A stretch of DNA of 64,000 nt from positions 15,657,981 through 15,721,980 of the forward strand of contig JARWKL010000008.1 in NCBI GenBank assembly GCA_029961685.1, given 5' to 3'. Numbering within the stretch: the first letter of the stretch is position 1; each line of letters starts with the position of its first letter. The translations under genes and the position numbers were made by a program. A model generated the notes under the pieces. That model was not told where the DNA came from. It saw only the letters and a list, made by a program, of their open reading frames with translations, and made no database searches. This document shows positions 13,066 through 23,720 of the stretch, piece after piece. Source of the DNA: Aristolochia californica (lineage: Eukaryota; Streptophyta; Magnoliopsida; Piperales; Aristolochiaceae).

Positions 13066-13070
13066 CTAAT
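13066..13070. repeat. Target-site duplication CTAAT, left copy
   Basis: CTAAT at 13066-13070 and again at 13512-13516 flanks the solo LTR. Five bp is the usual size for LTR retrotransposons, and the satellite reads through CTAATCAAATT at this place, so the duplicated site is ordinary satellite sequence. Confidence 0.85.
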
Positions 13071-13511
13071 TGTTGAATTTATGGAAAAGTGAAACACTTC
13101 ATTGACTTCAATAACTTGTTGTAATCAGAGTACATGAACCTCTATTTATAATAGAGGAAGGTAGTAGAGTCCAATTACAATAAAACTACCCTTGTCCCAA
13201 TTACACCCAAACTCTAACACTCAAGGTAAGTCCTAACATAATTAGGTAACTCAATATTGATAAAAGACAAATATAACTTAAACTAAAACTCTTCTTGGTC
13301 ATGACCCTAAGATAAAGATACTTTTGTGAGTCCTTCTTGATCTTCCAACTGATGTGATAAGGATGCCAACTCTTGGTAATCATTGTGGGTCCTACTTCTT
13401 ATGGGCTTGGACCCATCATGTGGGCCTTCTTTGGTTATGTGGCCCATCTTATAATAATTTTACATATGTGGGCCTTCCTTGGTCGTTTGGGCTTGATCTT
13501 ATCTTCCAACA
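13071..13511 (-). mobile_element. Solo LTR of the copia-like family
   Basis: This 441-bp segment has TG...CA ends on the minus strand, the same sequence as the LTR at 450-842, and a perfect 5-bp target duplication (CTAAT). It therefore inserted as a full element and lost its interior by recombination between its two LTRs. It carries about 48 bp not present in the other copy (roughly 13420-13468), built around a second copy of a GTGGGCCTTC-type motif. A TATA motif lies at 13142-13150. When the LTR and one CTAAT are subtracted, the interrupted satellite unit is 687 bp, which confirms the boundaries. Confidence 0.92.
13142..13150 (-). promoter_or_regulatory. TATA box in the solo LTR
   Basis: The minus strand reads TATAAATAG, flanked by the same short inverted arms as in the LTR at 450-842. 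It could still start transcription outward into the satellite on the minus strand. This is inference; no transcript evidence is available. Confidence 0.5.
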
Positions 13512-16500
13512 CTAATCAAATTAACAGCCAATAGGGTTGAACTAGTGGCATCTCCCAAACTTGGACAACAAAACTTTTGGGTTCACTTATGGTGTATTAA
13601 TAATTTTCTTTACTTACATTTGTTATTGTTTTAAATTTTTTCATACATAAACAATAAAATTTTCATTTCGATGTAATCTATTTGCTTTTATCTTCTTGTT
13701 TACGAGACAATTGGAAAGTGAAAACTCAATGTTTTGATTTAAGAAAAAAACATACATCTAAAATGGAATGGAAATGAACAAATGTAGAGAGAGTATTTCA
13801 AAAAATTCTATGTAACTTTTAGGGATTGTAAACTCTTTTAGTTTTTATATATTAGGTTTTGTAATCATCTGGAAAAGGGGGGAAGCACATGATTTTTAAC
13901 TGAGTGTTGACTCCCAATCCATAAGTCATTTCATGCAAAAATATAGCCCATTATGCATGATTGACCGATAAATCATTTTACAAATCATCTATGATTGTTA
14001 GGTTAGAATTTAGGGAATGGGCAAAATAATGGCTTGATTGACTCGGGTGAATATCCGACCGCACGTTCACTTGAGAATTTAACAAGCATTTGTTGTTTAC
14101 TTTAAAATATTTGGATCCGTAGTGCATTTGCATCTTTAACATTTTTCTAGCATGCATATCCATATTTAAAACATGTTAGGATCAATTACAAATCTCTTTC
14201 TTATAAAATTCCAAGCCATTTGGGTCGAACTAGTGGAATTTCCCAAACTTGGACAACAAAAATTTTGTCTTCCTTTGTGGTGTGTGAATAAATTTTCTTT
14301 ACTTACATTTGTTATTGTTTTTAATTTTTTCCATACGTAAACTCTAAAATTTTAATTTTGTTGTTATCTATTTGCCTTTATCTTCTTGTTTTCGAGACAA
14401 TTGGCAAGTGAAAACACAAAGTTTGGATTTAAGAAAAAAATATACATCTGAAATTGAATGTAAATGCACAAATTTAGAGATAGATAATTCAAAAAAGTCT
14501 TTGTAACTTTTAGGGATTGTAAACTCTTTTAGTTTTTATACACTTGGTTTTGCAAGCATGGGGGATTTTTAGTTGAGTATTGACTCCCAATCCTGAAGTC
14601 ATTTTTTACAAAAATATATCCCGTTAGATATGATTGACCTATAAATCACTTTACAAATCATCTATGATCGTTCGGTCAATTGTAAAAGGGCAAAATAATG
14701 ACTTGTTTGACTCGGGTAAATATCCCACTGCATGTTCACTTGAGAATTTAATGAGCATTTGTTGTTTGCTTTAAAAATTTTGGATTCATGGATCATTTGC
14801 ATCTTTAATATTTTTCAAGCATGAATATCCATATTTAAAATATGTTAGGATCAATTAGAAATCTCTTTCTTATAATATGCCAATCTATTAGGGTTGAACT
14901 AGTGGAATCTCCCAAACTTGGACAACAAAACTTTGGTTTTCATTTGTGGTGTGTGAATAAATATTCTTTACTTATACTTTTTATTTTTTAAAATTGTTTC
15001 CATACATAAACACTAAAATTTTCATTTTTTTGTGATCTATTTTTCTTTATCTTCTTGTTTATGAGTCAATTGGAAAGTGAAAATTCAAAGTTTTGATTTA
15101 AGAAAAAAGTATACATCTAAAATGGAATGGAAATGCACAAATGTAGAGAGATAATTCCAAAAAGTCTCTGTAACTTTAAGGGATTGTCAATTGTTTTAGT
15201 TTATATATATTAGGTTTTGCAATCATCGGGAAAAGGGTGGAGGCAGGGGATTTTTAACTGAATGTTGACTCCCAATCCATAAACCATTTATTAAAAAAAT
15301 ATAGCCCGTTAGGCATGATTGATCGATAAATCACTTTACAAATCATCTATGATTGGTGGGTCAACTTTTTTTAAATGGGCAAAATAATGGCTTGTTTGAC
15401 TTCGGTAAATATTCCACCGCACATTCACTTGAGAATTTAATCATCATTTTTTATTCACTTTTAAAGGTTTGCATCCATAGATCATTTGCATCTTTAATAT
15501 TTTTGAAGCATCCATATCAATATTTAAAACATGTTAGGATCAATGAGAAATCTCTTTCTTATGAAATTCCAAGCCATTGTTGTTGAACTAGTGGAATCTC
15601 CCAAACTTGGACAACAAAGCTTTTGTGTTCATTTCTGGTGTGTGAATATATTTTCTATACTTACATTTTTTATTTATTTTTTATTTTTTTCTATACAAAA
15701 ACTCTAAAATTTTCATTTTGTTTTGATCTATTTGCCGTTATCTTCTTGTTTGCGAGACAATTGGAAAGTGAAAACTCAAAGTCTTGATTTAAGAAAAAAG
15801 TATACATCTAAAAAGGAATAGAAATGCACAAATGTAGAGAGAGATAATTCCTAAAATTCTCTATAACTTTGAGGGCTTGTAAACTCTTTTAGTTTTTATA
15901 TATTAGGTTTTGCAATCATCGGGATAAGGTGGGAGGCGTGGGATTTTAAACTGAATTTTGACTCCCAATCCATAAGTCTTTTCTATAAAAAATATAGCCT
16001 ATTAGGAATGATTGACCCATAAATCATTTTACAAATCATCTTTGATTGTTAGGTCAGCTTTTTATAAATGGGAAAAATAATGGGGTGCTTGGTTCGGGTA
16101 AATATCACAGTACAAGTTCACTTGAGAATTTAATGAGCATTTGTTGTTTGCTTTTCAAGGTTTGGATCCATAGGGCATTTGCATCTTTAACATGTTCCAA
16201 AGATGCATATCCATATTTAAAACATGTTAGGATCAATTAGAAATCACTTTCTTATAAAACTCCAAGCCATTAGGGTTGAACTAGTGGAATTTCCCAAACT
16301 TGGGCAACAAAACTTTGTGTTCATTTGTGGTGTGTGAATAAATTTGTTTTACTTAAATTTTTTATTCTTTTAAGTTTTTTCCATACAAAGACTATAAAAT
16401 TTTCATTTTTGGTGATCTATTTGCCTTTATCTTCTTGTTTATGAGATTAGTGGAAAGTGAAAACACAAAGTTTTGATTTAAGAAAAAAATACATCTAAAA

Positions 16501-19500
16501 TTGAATTTAAATAAAAAAATACAGAGAGAGATAATTCCGAAAAGTCTCTGTAACTTTTAAGGATTTTAAACTCTTTTTGTTTTTATATATTAGGTTTTGC
16601 AATCATTGGAAAAAAGGGGAACGCAGGGGATTTTTAATTGAGTATTGACTCCCAATCCATAAGTCATTTCTTAAAAAAATATAGCCTATTACGCAAGATT
16701 GACCCATAAATCACTTTAAAAATTATCTATTATTGTTAGGTCAGGTTTTTGTAAATGGGCAAAATAATGGCTTGTTTGACTCAAGTAAATATCACATCGC
16801 ACGTTCACTGGATAATTTAATGAGAATTTGTTGTTCGCTTAAAAGGTTTGGATCCACAGATCATTTGAATCTTTAACATGTTTCAAGCATGCATATCCAT
16901 ATTTAAAACATATTCAAATCAATTAGAAATCTCTTTCTTATAAAAATCCAAGCCATTAGTGTTAAACTAGTGGAATTTCCAAAACTTGGGCAACAAAACT
17001 TTTATGTTCGTTTGTGGTGTGTAAATAAATTTTCTTTACAAACATTTGTTATTGTTTTTAATTTTTCCATACATAAACTCTAAAATTTTCACTTTGTTTT
17101 GATGCAATTTCTTTTATCTTATTGATAACTAGACAATTGGAAAGTGAAAACTCAAAGTTTTGATTTAAGAAAGAAGTATACATCTAAAATGGATTGGAAA
17201 TGCACAAATGTAGAGAGAGATAATTCCAAAAAGCCTCTGTAAATTTTAGGGATTTTAAACTCTTTTAGTTTTTATATATTAAGTTTTTCAATCATCGGGA
17301 AAAGCGAGCAGGCGGGGGATTTTTAACTGTGTTGACTCCTAATCCATAAGTCATTTCTTACAAAAATATAGCCCGTTACGCATGATTGACTAATAAATTA
17401 TTTTACAAATCATCTATGATCGTTAGGTCATTTTTTTTAAATAGGCAAAATAATTGCTTGTTTGACTCGGGTAAATATCCCACCACACGTTCACTTGAGA
17501 ATTTATTAAGAATATGTTGTTCGTTTTAAAAGGTTTGGATCCAATGGGCATTTTCATCATTAACATGTTTCAAGCATGCTTATCGATATTTAAAACATGT
17601 TAGAATTAATTAGAAATCTCTTTCTTATCAAATTCAAAGGCATTAAGGTTGAACTAGTGTACTTTCCAAAATTTGGACAACAAAACTTTTGCGCTCATTT
17701 GTGGTGTGTGAATAAAATTTATTTACTTAAATTTTTTATTGTTTTTTATTTTTTCCATTGATAAACTCTAAAATTTTCATTTTGTTGTCATCTATTTACC
17801 TTCATCTTCTTGTTTACGAGACAATTGGAAAGTGAAAACTCAAAGTTTTTATTTAAGAAAAAAGTTTATATCTGAAATGGAATGGAAATGCACAAATGTA
17901 GAAAGATATAATTTCAAAAAGTCTCTTTTACTTTTAGGGATTGTAAACTCTTTTAGTTTTTATATATTGGGTTTCGCAAACATTGGAAAAAGGGGGGAGG
18001 CGGGGGATTTTTGACTGAGTGTGGACTACCTATCCATAAGCCATTTCTTACAAAAATATAGCCCGTTACGCATGATTGACCGATAAATCACTTTAAAAAT
18101 CATCTATGATTTTTAGGTCAGCTTTTTGGAAATGGGCAAAATAATTGCTTGTTAGACTCTAGTAAATATCCCAACACACATTCACTTGAGAATTTAATGA
18201 GCATTTGTTGTTCGCATTAAATGGTTTGGATACATAGGGCATTTGCATCTTTAACATGTTTCAATCATGCATATCAATACTTAAAACATGTTAGGATCAA
18301 TTAGAAATATCTTTCGTATGAAATTTCTAGCCATTAGGGTTAAAGTAGTGGAATTTCCTATACTTGGGCAACAAAACTATTGTGTTCATTTGTGGTGTGT
18401 AAATAAATTTTATTTACTTATATTTTTTATTTTTAAAAATTTTTTCTATACATAAACTCTAAAATTTTCATCTTGTTGTGATCTATTTTCCTTTATCTTC
18501 TCGATTGAAACAATTGGAAAGTGAAAACTCAAAGTTTTGATTTAAGAAAAAATTTAACATCTAAAATGGAATGGAAATGTACAAATGTAGAGAGAGATAA
18601 TTCCAAAAAGTCTCTGTAAATGTTAGGGTTTGTAAACTCGTTTAGTTTTTATATATTAGGTTTTGCAATCATTGGGAAAAGGGCGGAGGTGGGGGATTTT
18701 TAACTGAGTGTTGACTCTAATCCAAAAGTCATTTTATACAAAAATATAGCCAGTTACGCATGATTGACTGATCAATCACTTTAAAAATCATCTATGATTG
18801 TTAGGTCAGGTTTTTATAAATGGGCAAACTAATGGCTTGTTTGACTCGGGTAAATATCCCACCATAAATTCATTTTAGAATTTAATGAAAATTTTTTGTT
18901 CGCATTAAATGGTTTGGATACATATGGCATTTGCATCTTTAACATGTTTCAAGCATGCATATCCATATTTAAAACATGTTAGGATCAATGTGAAATCTCT
19001 TTCTTATCCAATTCCAAGCCATTAAGGTTGAACAAATGGAATTTCCTAAAATTCGACAACAAAACTTTTGTGCTCATTTCTGGTGTGTGAATAAATTTTC
19101 TTTACTTACATTTATGATTGTTTTTAATTTTTCCATGCATAAACTGTAAAATTTTTATTTTTTGTGATATATTTGTCTTTATCTTCTTGTTTACGAGACA
19201 TTTGGAAAGTGAAAACTCAAAGTTTTGATTTAAGAAAAAAATAAACTTCTAAAATGGAATGGAAATGCACAAATCTAAAGAGAGATAATTCCAAAAATTC
19301 TCTGTAACTTTTAGGGATTGTAAACTCTTTTATTTTATATCTTTTAGGTTTAGCAATCATCGGGAAAAGGGGGAGGCGGGGGATTTTTAATTGAGGTTAG
19401 ACTCCCAATCCATAAGTCATTTCTTACAAAATTTTAGCCCGTTATACATAATTTATCGATAAATCACTTTAAAAATTATCTATGATTGTTATGTCAGATT

Positions 19501-19605
19501 TTTTTAAATTGGAAAAATAATGGCTTGTTTGAATCGGGTAAAATATCCCACTGCACATTTACTTGAGTATTTAATGAGCATTTGTTGTTCGCTTTAAAAG
19601 GTTGC
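13512..19605 (+). repeat. ~690-bp satellite array, block B
   Basis: Continues block A in the same orientation and phase after the solo LTR. Anchors are at 14176, 14845, 15534, 16227, 16913, 17600, 18291 and 18979; gaps are 669-693 bp. A small deletion near 14557 removes most of the G-rich box of one unit. The block ends at GCTTTAAAAGGTTGC, where the Ty3-type element begins. No gene is present. Confidence 0.97.
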
Positions 19606-20244
19606 TGATACGAACCACGTCAACCCTTGATGAAATTTGATACCATATCTGGAAATCGTTTCCAAGATCTTTCAATTTTGATGGAGATCGCTACCTGTTG
19701 CTTAGCGAAGCAAGAACCCTGGTATAGTGAAGACGCCACAAATGGGGAAGGAAAATCCATTTGATAACTTGCTATTGAATGCCACAAGGAAACGTTGATA
19801 TGTTCGAAAAAGTGAATCACTCACAATATCAATAATCAGCAAAACATCCCTTAATTTGTGTACCAGGTCCTCTATTTATTGTGGATGATGTGGTAGAGTC
19901 CTAAATACATTCAAATTCTAACTCTTAAAGATAAACCTATCATAGTAAGATAACTCAATGTAAACTAGAATTTTAACATAAGTCAAACTCTATCTCTCTA
20001 AGATAAGAATATCTTGAAAAGATTATATAATCTACAAGAGATCTAATATAACTAAACTTCTAACTCATGAGGACTTTTCTTGGCATCCCATGTTCTCATG
20101 GTGGATCCCACGAGCTTGTGTCACCATGGTCGGTCCCATATTGTAGTAGAGTATATCCAGCCCATGTCCTCATGGTGGGTCTCACCAGCTTGTGCCACCA
20201 TGGTGGGTCCCACAATATAACACAGTAAAACCAGCCTTTGTTCA
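19606..20244 (-). mobile_element. 3' LTR of the Ty3-type element
   Basis: 639 bp, starting TGAACAAAGGC and ending GGTTCGTATCA on the minus strand. It corresponds along its length to 23075-23720 with scattered substitutions and a few short indels. On the minus strand it is immediately preceded by the purine tract at 20245-20262, which makes it the 3' copy. Open frames inside it run through LTR sequence and are not genes. Confidence 0.92.
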
Positions 20245-20262
20245 CTTCGTTCCCCCCCTCTT
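20245..20262 (-). other. Polypurine tract of the Ty3-type element
   Basis: The minus strand reads AAGAGGGGGGAACGAAG and is followed directly by the TG of the 3' LTR. It has the composition and position of the primer for second-strand synthesis. The protease-containing frame reads through it into the LTR. Confidence 0.8.
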
Positions 20263-20745
20263 GAGAAGGATTTGTCCTCAAATCCTCACCAGGGTTGACT
20301 TTACCTAATTGTTGCAACCTGACTTGATGCTTATATATTTGTTTTGGTGTTATTGGAACTCGAGTGATTGTCCTCTGATTGTGCACAAATGAGTACTTGT
20401 TAGTGAAGCCGTCATGCTGACCACATCTATCAAATTGCCACGGTCTTCCAAAGAGGAGATGTCAAGGTTGCATTGGTACCACATTGCACAATACCTCAAC
20501 CTCATATTTATCGATTCGTAAGGGTACAACATCCTATTTTGTAACCCTTACTTCACCACTATCGTTCAACCATTGCAACTTGTATGGATGAGGGTGATTA
20601 AGAGTTGTGATCCCTAGCTTTTCAATCATGGAAGTACTAGTACCATTAGTGCAACTACTGCCATCGATAATAACATACATACCTTGTCTTTCACGTGGCA
20701 ATGAGTGTGAAAGATATACTCCCACTATACTTATGCTTCCTCTTC
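20263..20745 (-). pseudogene. Degenerate Ty3-type protease region
   Basis: Minus-strand frame with the aspartyl-protease-like motif VIIDGSSCTN (around 20650-20680), then LQWLNDSGEV, GRPWQFDR, DGFTNKYSF and TPKQIYKHQVRL in the order seen in plant Ty3-type polyproteins. In-frame stops interrupt it: a TAG just after RVTK (20531-20533) and a TGA further on, before HLLFGRPWQ. It is also in a different frame from gag and the zinc knuckle, so a frameshift lies near 20725-20750. The last part, EDLRTNPSQEGGN, resembles the tail of full-length polyproteins of this type, which would put an internal deletion joint just upstream of it. That last point is inference from memory of the family. Confidence 0.8.
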
Positions 20746-20922
20746 TTTAGTTGGCAAGATGAAGGCACGTCATATGACTAGTCCAAGTATCTCACCATTA
20801 TCTGCCCCGAACTCCTCATCTCCGATGGGGGCGTCCTCCAATGGAGGCATGTCATCTAAATCAGTTTAGTCTTCGGAATCAATTTCACCATTTTCCCGGA
20901 TCACCATAACTCTCTTATTTGG

Positions 20923-20964
20923 ACATTGGCTTGCTATGTGTCCTCTCCTCTGACATTTGAAACA
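20923..20964 (-). other. CCHC zinc knuckle of the Ty3-type gag
   Basis: The minus strand encodes CFKCQRRGHIASQC, an intact C-X2-C-X4-H-X4-C nucleic-acid-binding knuckle. It is in the same frame as the gag ORF (21199-21921) but downstream of its stop codon, with a further stop in between. A functional gag would have included it; this copy's ORF ends before reaching it. Confidence 0.9.
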
Positions 20965-21198
20965 TTTAATCTCACTAGAATGAGTCGAAATAGGGGTTGA
21001 TTTACCTTGAGAATCCATGGTTGTGGTGAATGTTTTGGGCTCATGTTTGGCCTTGAAGGTGGACGGATTTGCTTATGTCGTTGGGTAGTATGATTTCCAA
21101 GGTGCTACACATGAAATCTCTGGTCTTGACCATGTACCACCCCTCTTGAGTTGCCTCTCAACTTTTATTGCCATATGCACCAAATCCTCCAATTCCAC

Positions 21199-21921
21199 TT
21201 AATGGTGTATCTCGATTGTGTTTGCAATCTCTCGGTTTAAACCATTCAAAAATATGGCCATTGTCACCTCTCGATCCTCCTCCACATTGGCTCTAATCAT
21301 AACAATCTCCATTTCTTTATAATAATCATCAACTCTTCGGTTACCTTGATATAGACCTTGCAACTTGAGGTATAAATCCCGATAGTAATAACTTGGTACA
21401 AATCTTCGTCTCATCACACTCTTCATCTTATCCCAATTTTCAATAGGACGTTCTCCATTCCGCCTCCTATTGATGCACAACTGGTCCCACCACACAATAG
21501 CATAATCAGTAAATTCGATTGTAGTGAGTTTTACCTTCTTGAATTCAGAGTAGTCATGATAATTGAAAACCAACTCCATCTTCGTTTCCCACTGGAGGTA
21601 TGCTCCAGGATCATTTTTTCCTTGAAACCTAAGAAATTTCATCTTGATACTTCCCAAGTTGTTATCTACCCTGTTCCTAGCTTCTCTATCTTGGCCGTAT
21701 CTCCTATGGCTGCCCACTGACATCCTATCAGAGTCCTCTAAATTTTGAAATTCAACCATATCCTCAATTTCCCTTTGGTGCAACCTATTCCTCCTTGGGT
21801 TGTTCGGAAAAAATGATGGTTGCCCCAATTGTCTTCCCTCTTCTGCCCTATCCAACCTCCCATATATATCTTCTAACTCTGCCCTCATCATCCATCTCAT
21901 CTCTCCCATTAATGCTTGCAT
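21199..21921 (-). pseudogene. gag: Ty3-type gag, truncated by an in-frame stop
   Basis: A 240-residue open frame, the longest in the window. The N-terminal third is charged and low in conserved motifs. Residues about 95-235 form a Retrotrans_gag capsid-type domain: FQGKNDPGAYLQWE, FTDYAIVWWDQL, MRRRFVPSYYYRDLY, VDDYYKEMEIVMIRANVEED and AIFLNGLNREIAN. The frame ends with TAA just after EIHH. Beyond the stop the same frame continues with family-like sequence (VELEDLVHMAIKVERQLK) and reaches the zinc knuckle, so the stop is a lesion rather than the natural end. The start is the first ATG of the frame after the leader; further ATGs follow within 12 codons. In an intact element Gag assembles the cytoplasmic virus-like particle around the element's RNA. 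Confidence 0.88.
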
Positions 21922-23060
21922 TTGAAGATTCAGAAGACCGGATGATGGAATCTATTGATCTTGTTACATGATTAAAAATCTGCAAACAAGGTTAGAAAAA
22001 TATGCAAAAAAAGAATGGGACCAATACTCTTTTTTTTTTGTTTTTTGCTTTGACCTGAGTTTACTCACTGAGTTGACCATGTCCGAGTAGACCTGGGAAT
22101 ACTCTTTTTTTTTACCCGAGTTGACCTTGGGTGACTCGGTAAGCAATAGAAACAAGTTCGGGCTCGGTTAAGTTGGCCCGGTCCGATGCGAGACTCAGCT
22201 CACAGAGCTGACCCAGTCCCTACACTGATTAAATTTTCTTAACTTAAGAAATATTTGATCATCGACATCGTCTTCTTCCTGGTTTCCGATTCCGAACAGC
22301 GCGGGCGACGATCGTAGAGAGCACGATCCTTCAACTTCGTTTTCCTCATGGCACCGAAAAGGGAGGGTGACGACATCGTTTTCCTCATGACACCGAACAG
22401 AGCGGGCAATGACATTGTTGTGATCACGCACCAAACAGAGCGAGAAGACCTTCCTCATGGCACCGAAGAGAGCAGAAGATTAGCGACGGCAACCAAGTGG
22501 TTTTTCGAGGATAAAGGAGCGTCAGAAAGCCTTGGAAGAACCAACTGAGAGCTCAGTGGTAATCCGATGGACTCAATGGCTGTTGTCTTTGTCGGCGCAA
22601 ATAATTTTTTTTCTTCTTCTTCTTCAATGGCGCTGAACAGACTTCTCCTTCTTTGGCAATGGCATGAACAAAGAAGCAAAACTCCTCCTTCTCTTTCACA
22701 AGCCTCAACAGCAGCGTCATCTCTCTTTTTTTTCTCTTTGGCAATGGCGATGAGCAACCTCCTTCTTCGAGGATGGCACGAACAGAGAAACAACCCAATG
22801 AGAGTTTTTTTTCTCCCCCTCCTCTGCAACAGCTAAATCAGTCGTTCATCTTTTTTTTCTTCTCGACAACGACTACCTTTAGTTGTTCATTTTTCTTCTT
22901 TTTTTAATTTTTTCGGATTTTTTTCTCCTCCTTCTTGGTAACGGCTAAATCAGTCGTTCTTCTTCTTTATTTTTTTGGAATTATTTTTTTGTTGGCCAAA
23001 AACAATATGGACGACTTTGACAAGGAAGAAAAATAAAAATGGCAAACCTGATGAACCAAA
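21922..23060 (-). other. Long untranslated leader of the Ty3-type element
   Basis: About 1.1 kb between PBS and gag with no recognisable domain. On the plus strand it is pyrimidine-rich with CTT runs (around 22611-22626) and long T stretches. It also has alternating segments that repeat GGCAATGGC-GA-GAACA-type motifs near 22655 and 22740, and the 39-bp tandem repeats annotated separately. Open frames of 80-125 codons here are low-complexity and overlap in several frames, so I do not call them genes. Confidence 0.75.
22342..22488 (-). repeat. 39-bp tandem repeats in the retrotransposon leader
   Basis: On the plus strand, copies beginning TTCCTCATG start at 22342, 22381 and 22451, with a shortened copy at 22420-22450 that lacks the first bases. 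The unit contains CACCGAA-AGAG and GACATCGTT motifs. The 39-bp length is a multiple of three, so some frames stay open through it, which explains a chance ORF. Confidence 0.8.
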
Positions 23061-23072
23061 GCTCTGATACCA
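23061..23072 (-). other. Primer-binding site (tRNA-iMet)
   Basis: The minus strand reads TGGTATCAGAGC, the standard sequence of plant retrotransposon PBSs complementary to the 3' end of initiator methionine tRNA. It lies two bases downstream of the 5' LTR. It is intact. Confidence 0.93.
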
Positions 23073-23074
23073 AC

Positions 23075-23720
23075 TGATACGAACCACGTCAACCCATAAC
23101 GAAACCCGATACCAAATCTGGAAATCATCCCCAAGATTTTTCAAGTTTAATGGAAACCGTGATCCATTGCTTAGCAAAGCAAGGACCTTGGTATAGTGAA
23201 GACGCCACCAACGGGGACGAAAAATCCATTTGATAAGTCGATAATGAACGTCACAAGGAAATCTTGATAAGTCGGTAATGAATGCCACAAGTGAATCACT
23301 CACAATATCAATAATCATAAAAAACTCCCTTAATCTGTGTACCAGGTCCTCTATTTATAGTGGAGGACATAGTAAAGTCCTAATTAAATTCAAATTCTAA
23401 CTCTTAAAGATAAACCTATCATAATAAGATAACTCAATGTAAACTAGAATTCTAAGATAACTCAAACTCTATCTCTCTAAGGTAAGCATATCTTGAAAAC
23501 ATAACATAATCTACTAAAGATCTAATATCACGTGGATTCTTCTAGGCATCCCACGTTCTCATGGTGGGTCCCACCAGCTTGTGCCACTATGATCGGACCC
23601 ATATTGTAATAGAGTAAATCGAGCCCACGTCCTCATGGTGGGACCCACCTTGTGGTCCCACCAGCATGTGCAACCATGGTGGGCCCCACAATATAACAGA
23701 GTAAAACAAGCCTTTGTTCA
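23075..23720 (-). mobile_element. 5' LTR of the Ty3-type element
   Basis: 646 bp with TG...CA ends, followed on the minus strand by the PBS. It contains repeated CCCAC/GTGGG-rich motifs near its upstream (high-coordinate) end and a TATA motif at about 23351-23360. Compared with the 3' LTR it has many substitutions and short indels, a large share being C/T or G/A changes. Confidence 0.92.
23349..23362 (-). promoter_or_regulatory. TATA box in the 5' LTR
   Basis: The minus strand reads CTATAAATAGAGG, followed by the stretch that should form the R region. The same sequence sits in the copia-like LTRs. The equivalent position of the 3' LTR (about 19880) carries an altered form with an A/T change. 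Confidence 0.55.

Larger units (their letters stand above)
1638..13070 (+). repeat. ~690-bp satellite array, block A
   Basis: Head-to-tail satellite units, all in one orientation. Positions of the anchor (TTAGGATCAATTAG or variant) are 2623, 3305, 3703, 4288, 4980, 5667, 6360, 7051, 7672, 8365, 9056, 9745, 10437, 11126, 11814, 12428 and 13043. Most gaps are 682-693 bp. Short gaps mark internally deleted units, with joints near 1981, 3356, 4287, 7080, 12052, 12762 and 13040. Each intact unit contains an SpeI site (ACTAGT) about 53 bp after the anchor, a G-rich box near +385 and a BamHI-type site (GGATCC) near +626. Short open frames here are unrelated between units and broken in most of them; none is supported as a gene. 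Confidence 0.97.
19606..23720 (-). mobile_element. Ty3-type LTR retrotransposon derivative lacking RT, RNase H and integrase
   Basis: A 4.1-kb element on the minus strand: 5' LTR 23075-23720, PBS 23061-23072, leader to 21922, gag 21921-21199, zinc knuckle 20923-20964, protease remnant about 20745-20290, PPT about 20245-20262, 3' LTR 19606-20244. The protease frame runs straight into the PPT, so the rest of pol is absent. The gag family and iMet PBS are those of plant Ty3-type elements; I cannot fix the lineage. The two LTRs differ at many positions, roughly one in six or seven by eye, so the insertion is old. Removing the element leaves a satellite unit of about 682 bp, so the site was an ordinary unit, but I find no matching 5-bp duplication (GTTGC on one side, CATCA on the other). 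Gag plus LTRs without the rest of pol resembles the TR-GAG class of non-autonomous elements. Confidence 0.93.

Noticed and set aside
13512..19605. tRNA, rRNA, telomere repeat or organelle-derived insert
   Set aside because: No cloverleaf-type gene, rRNA block, TTTAGGG run or plastid-like gene was seen here or in the other satellite blocks.
20096..20532. Separate small genes at 20096-20386 and 20350-20532 on the minus strand
   Set aside because: The first is the tail of the broken protease frame running into the LTR. The second is another frame of the same pseudogene.
22455..22836. Open frames of 81-124 codons on both strands in the Ty3-type leader
   Set aside because: They overlap in several frames, are made of low-complexity Lys/Glu/Arg or Ser/Leu/Phe runs from pyrimidine-rich DNA, and sit where an untranslated leader belongs.
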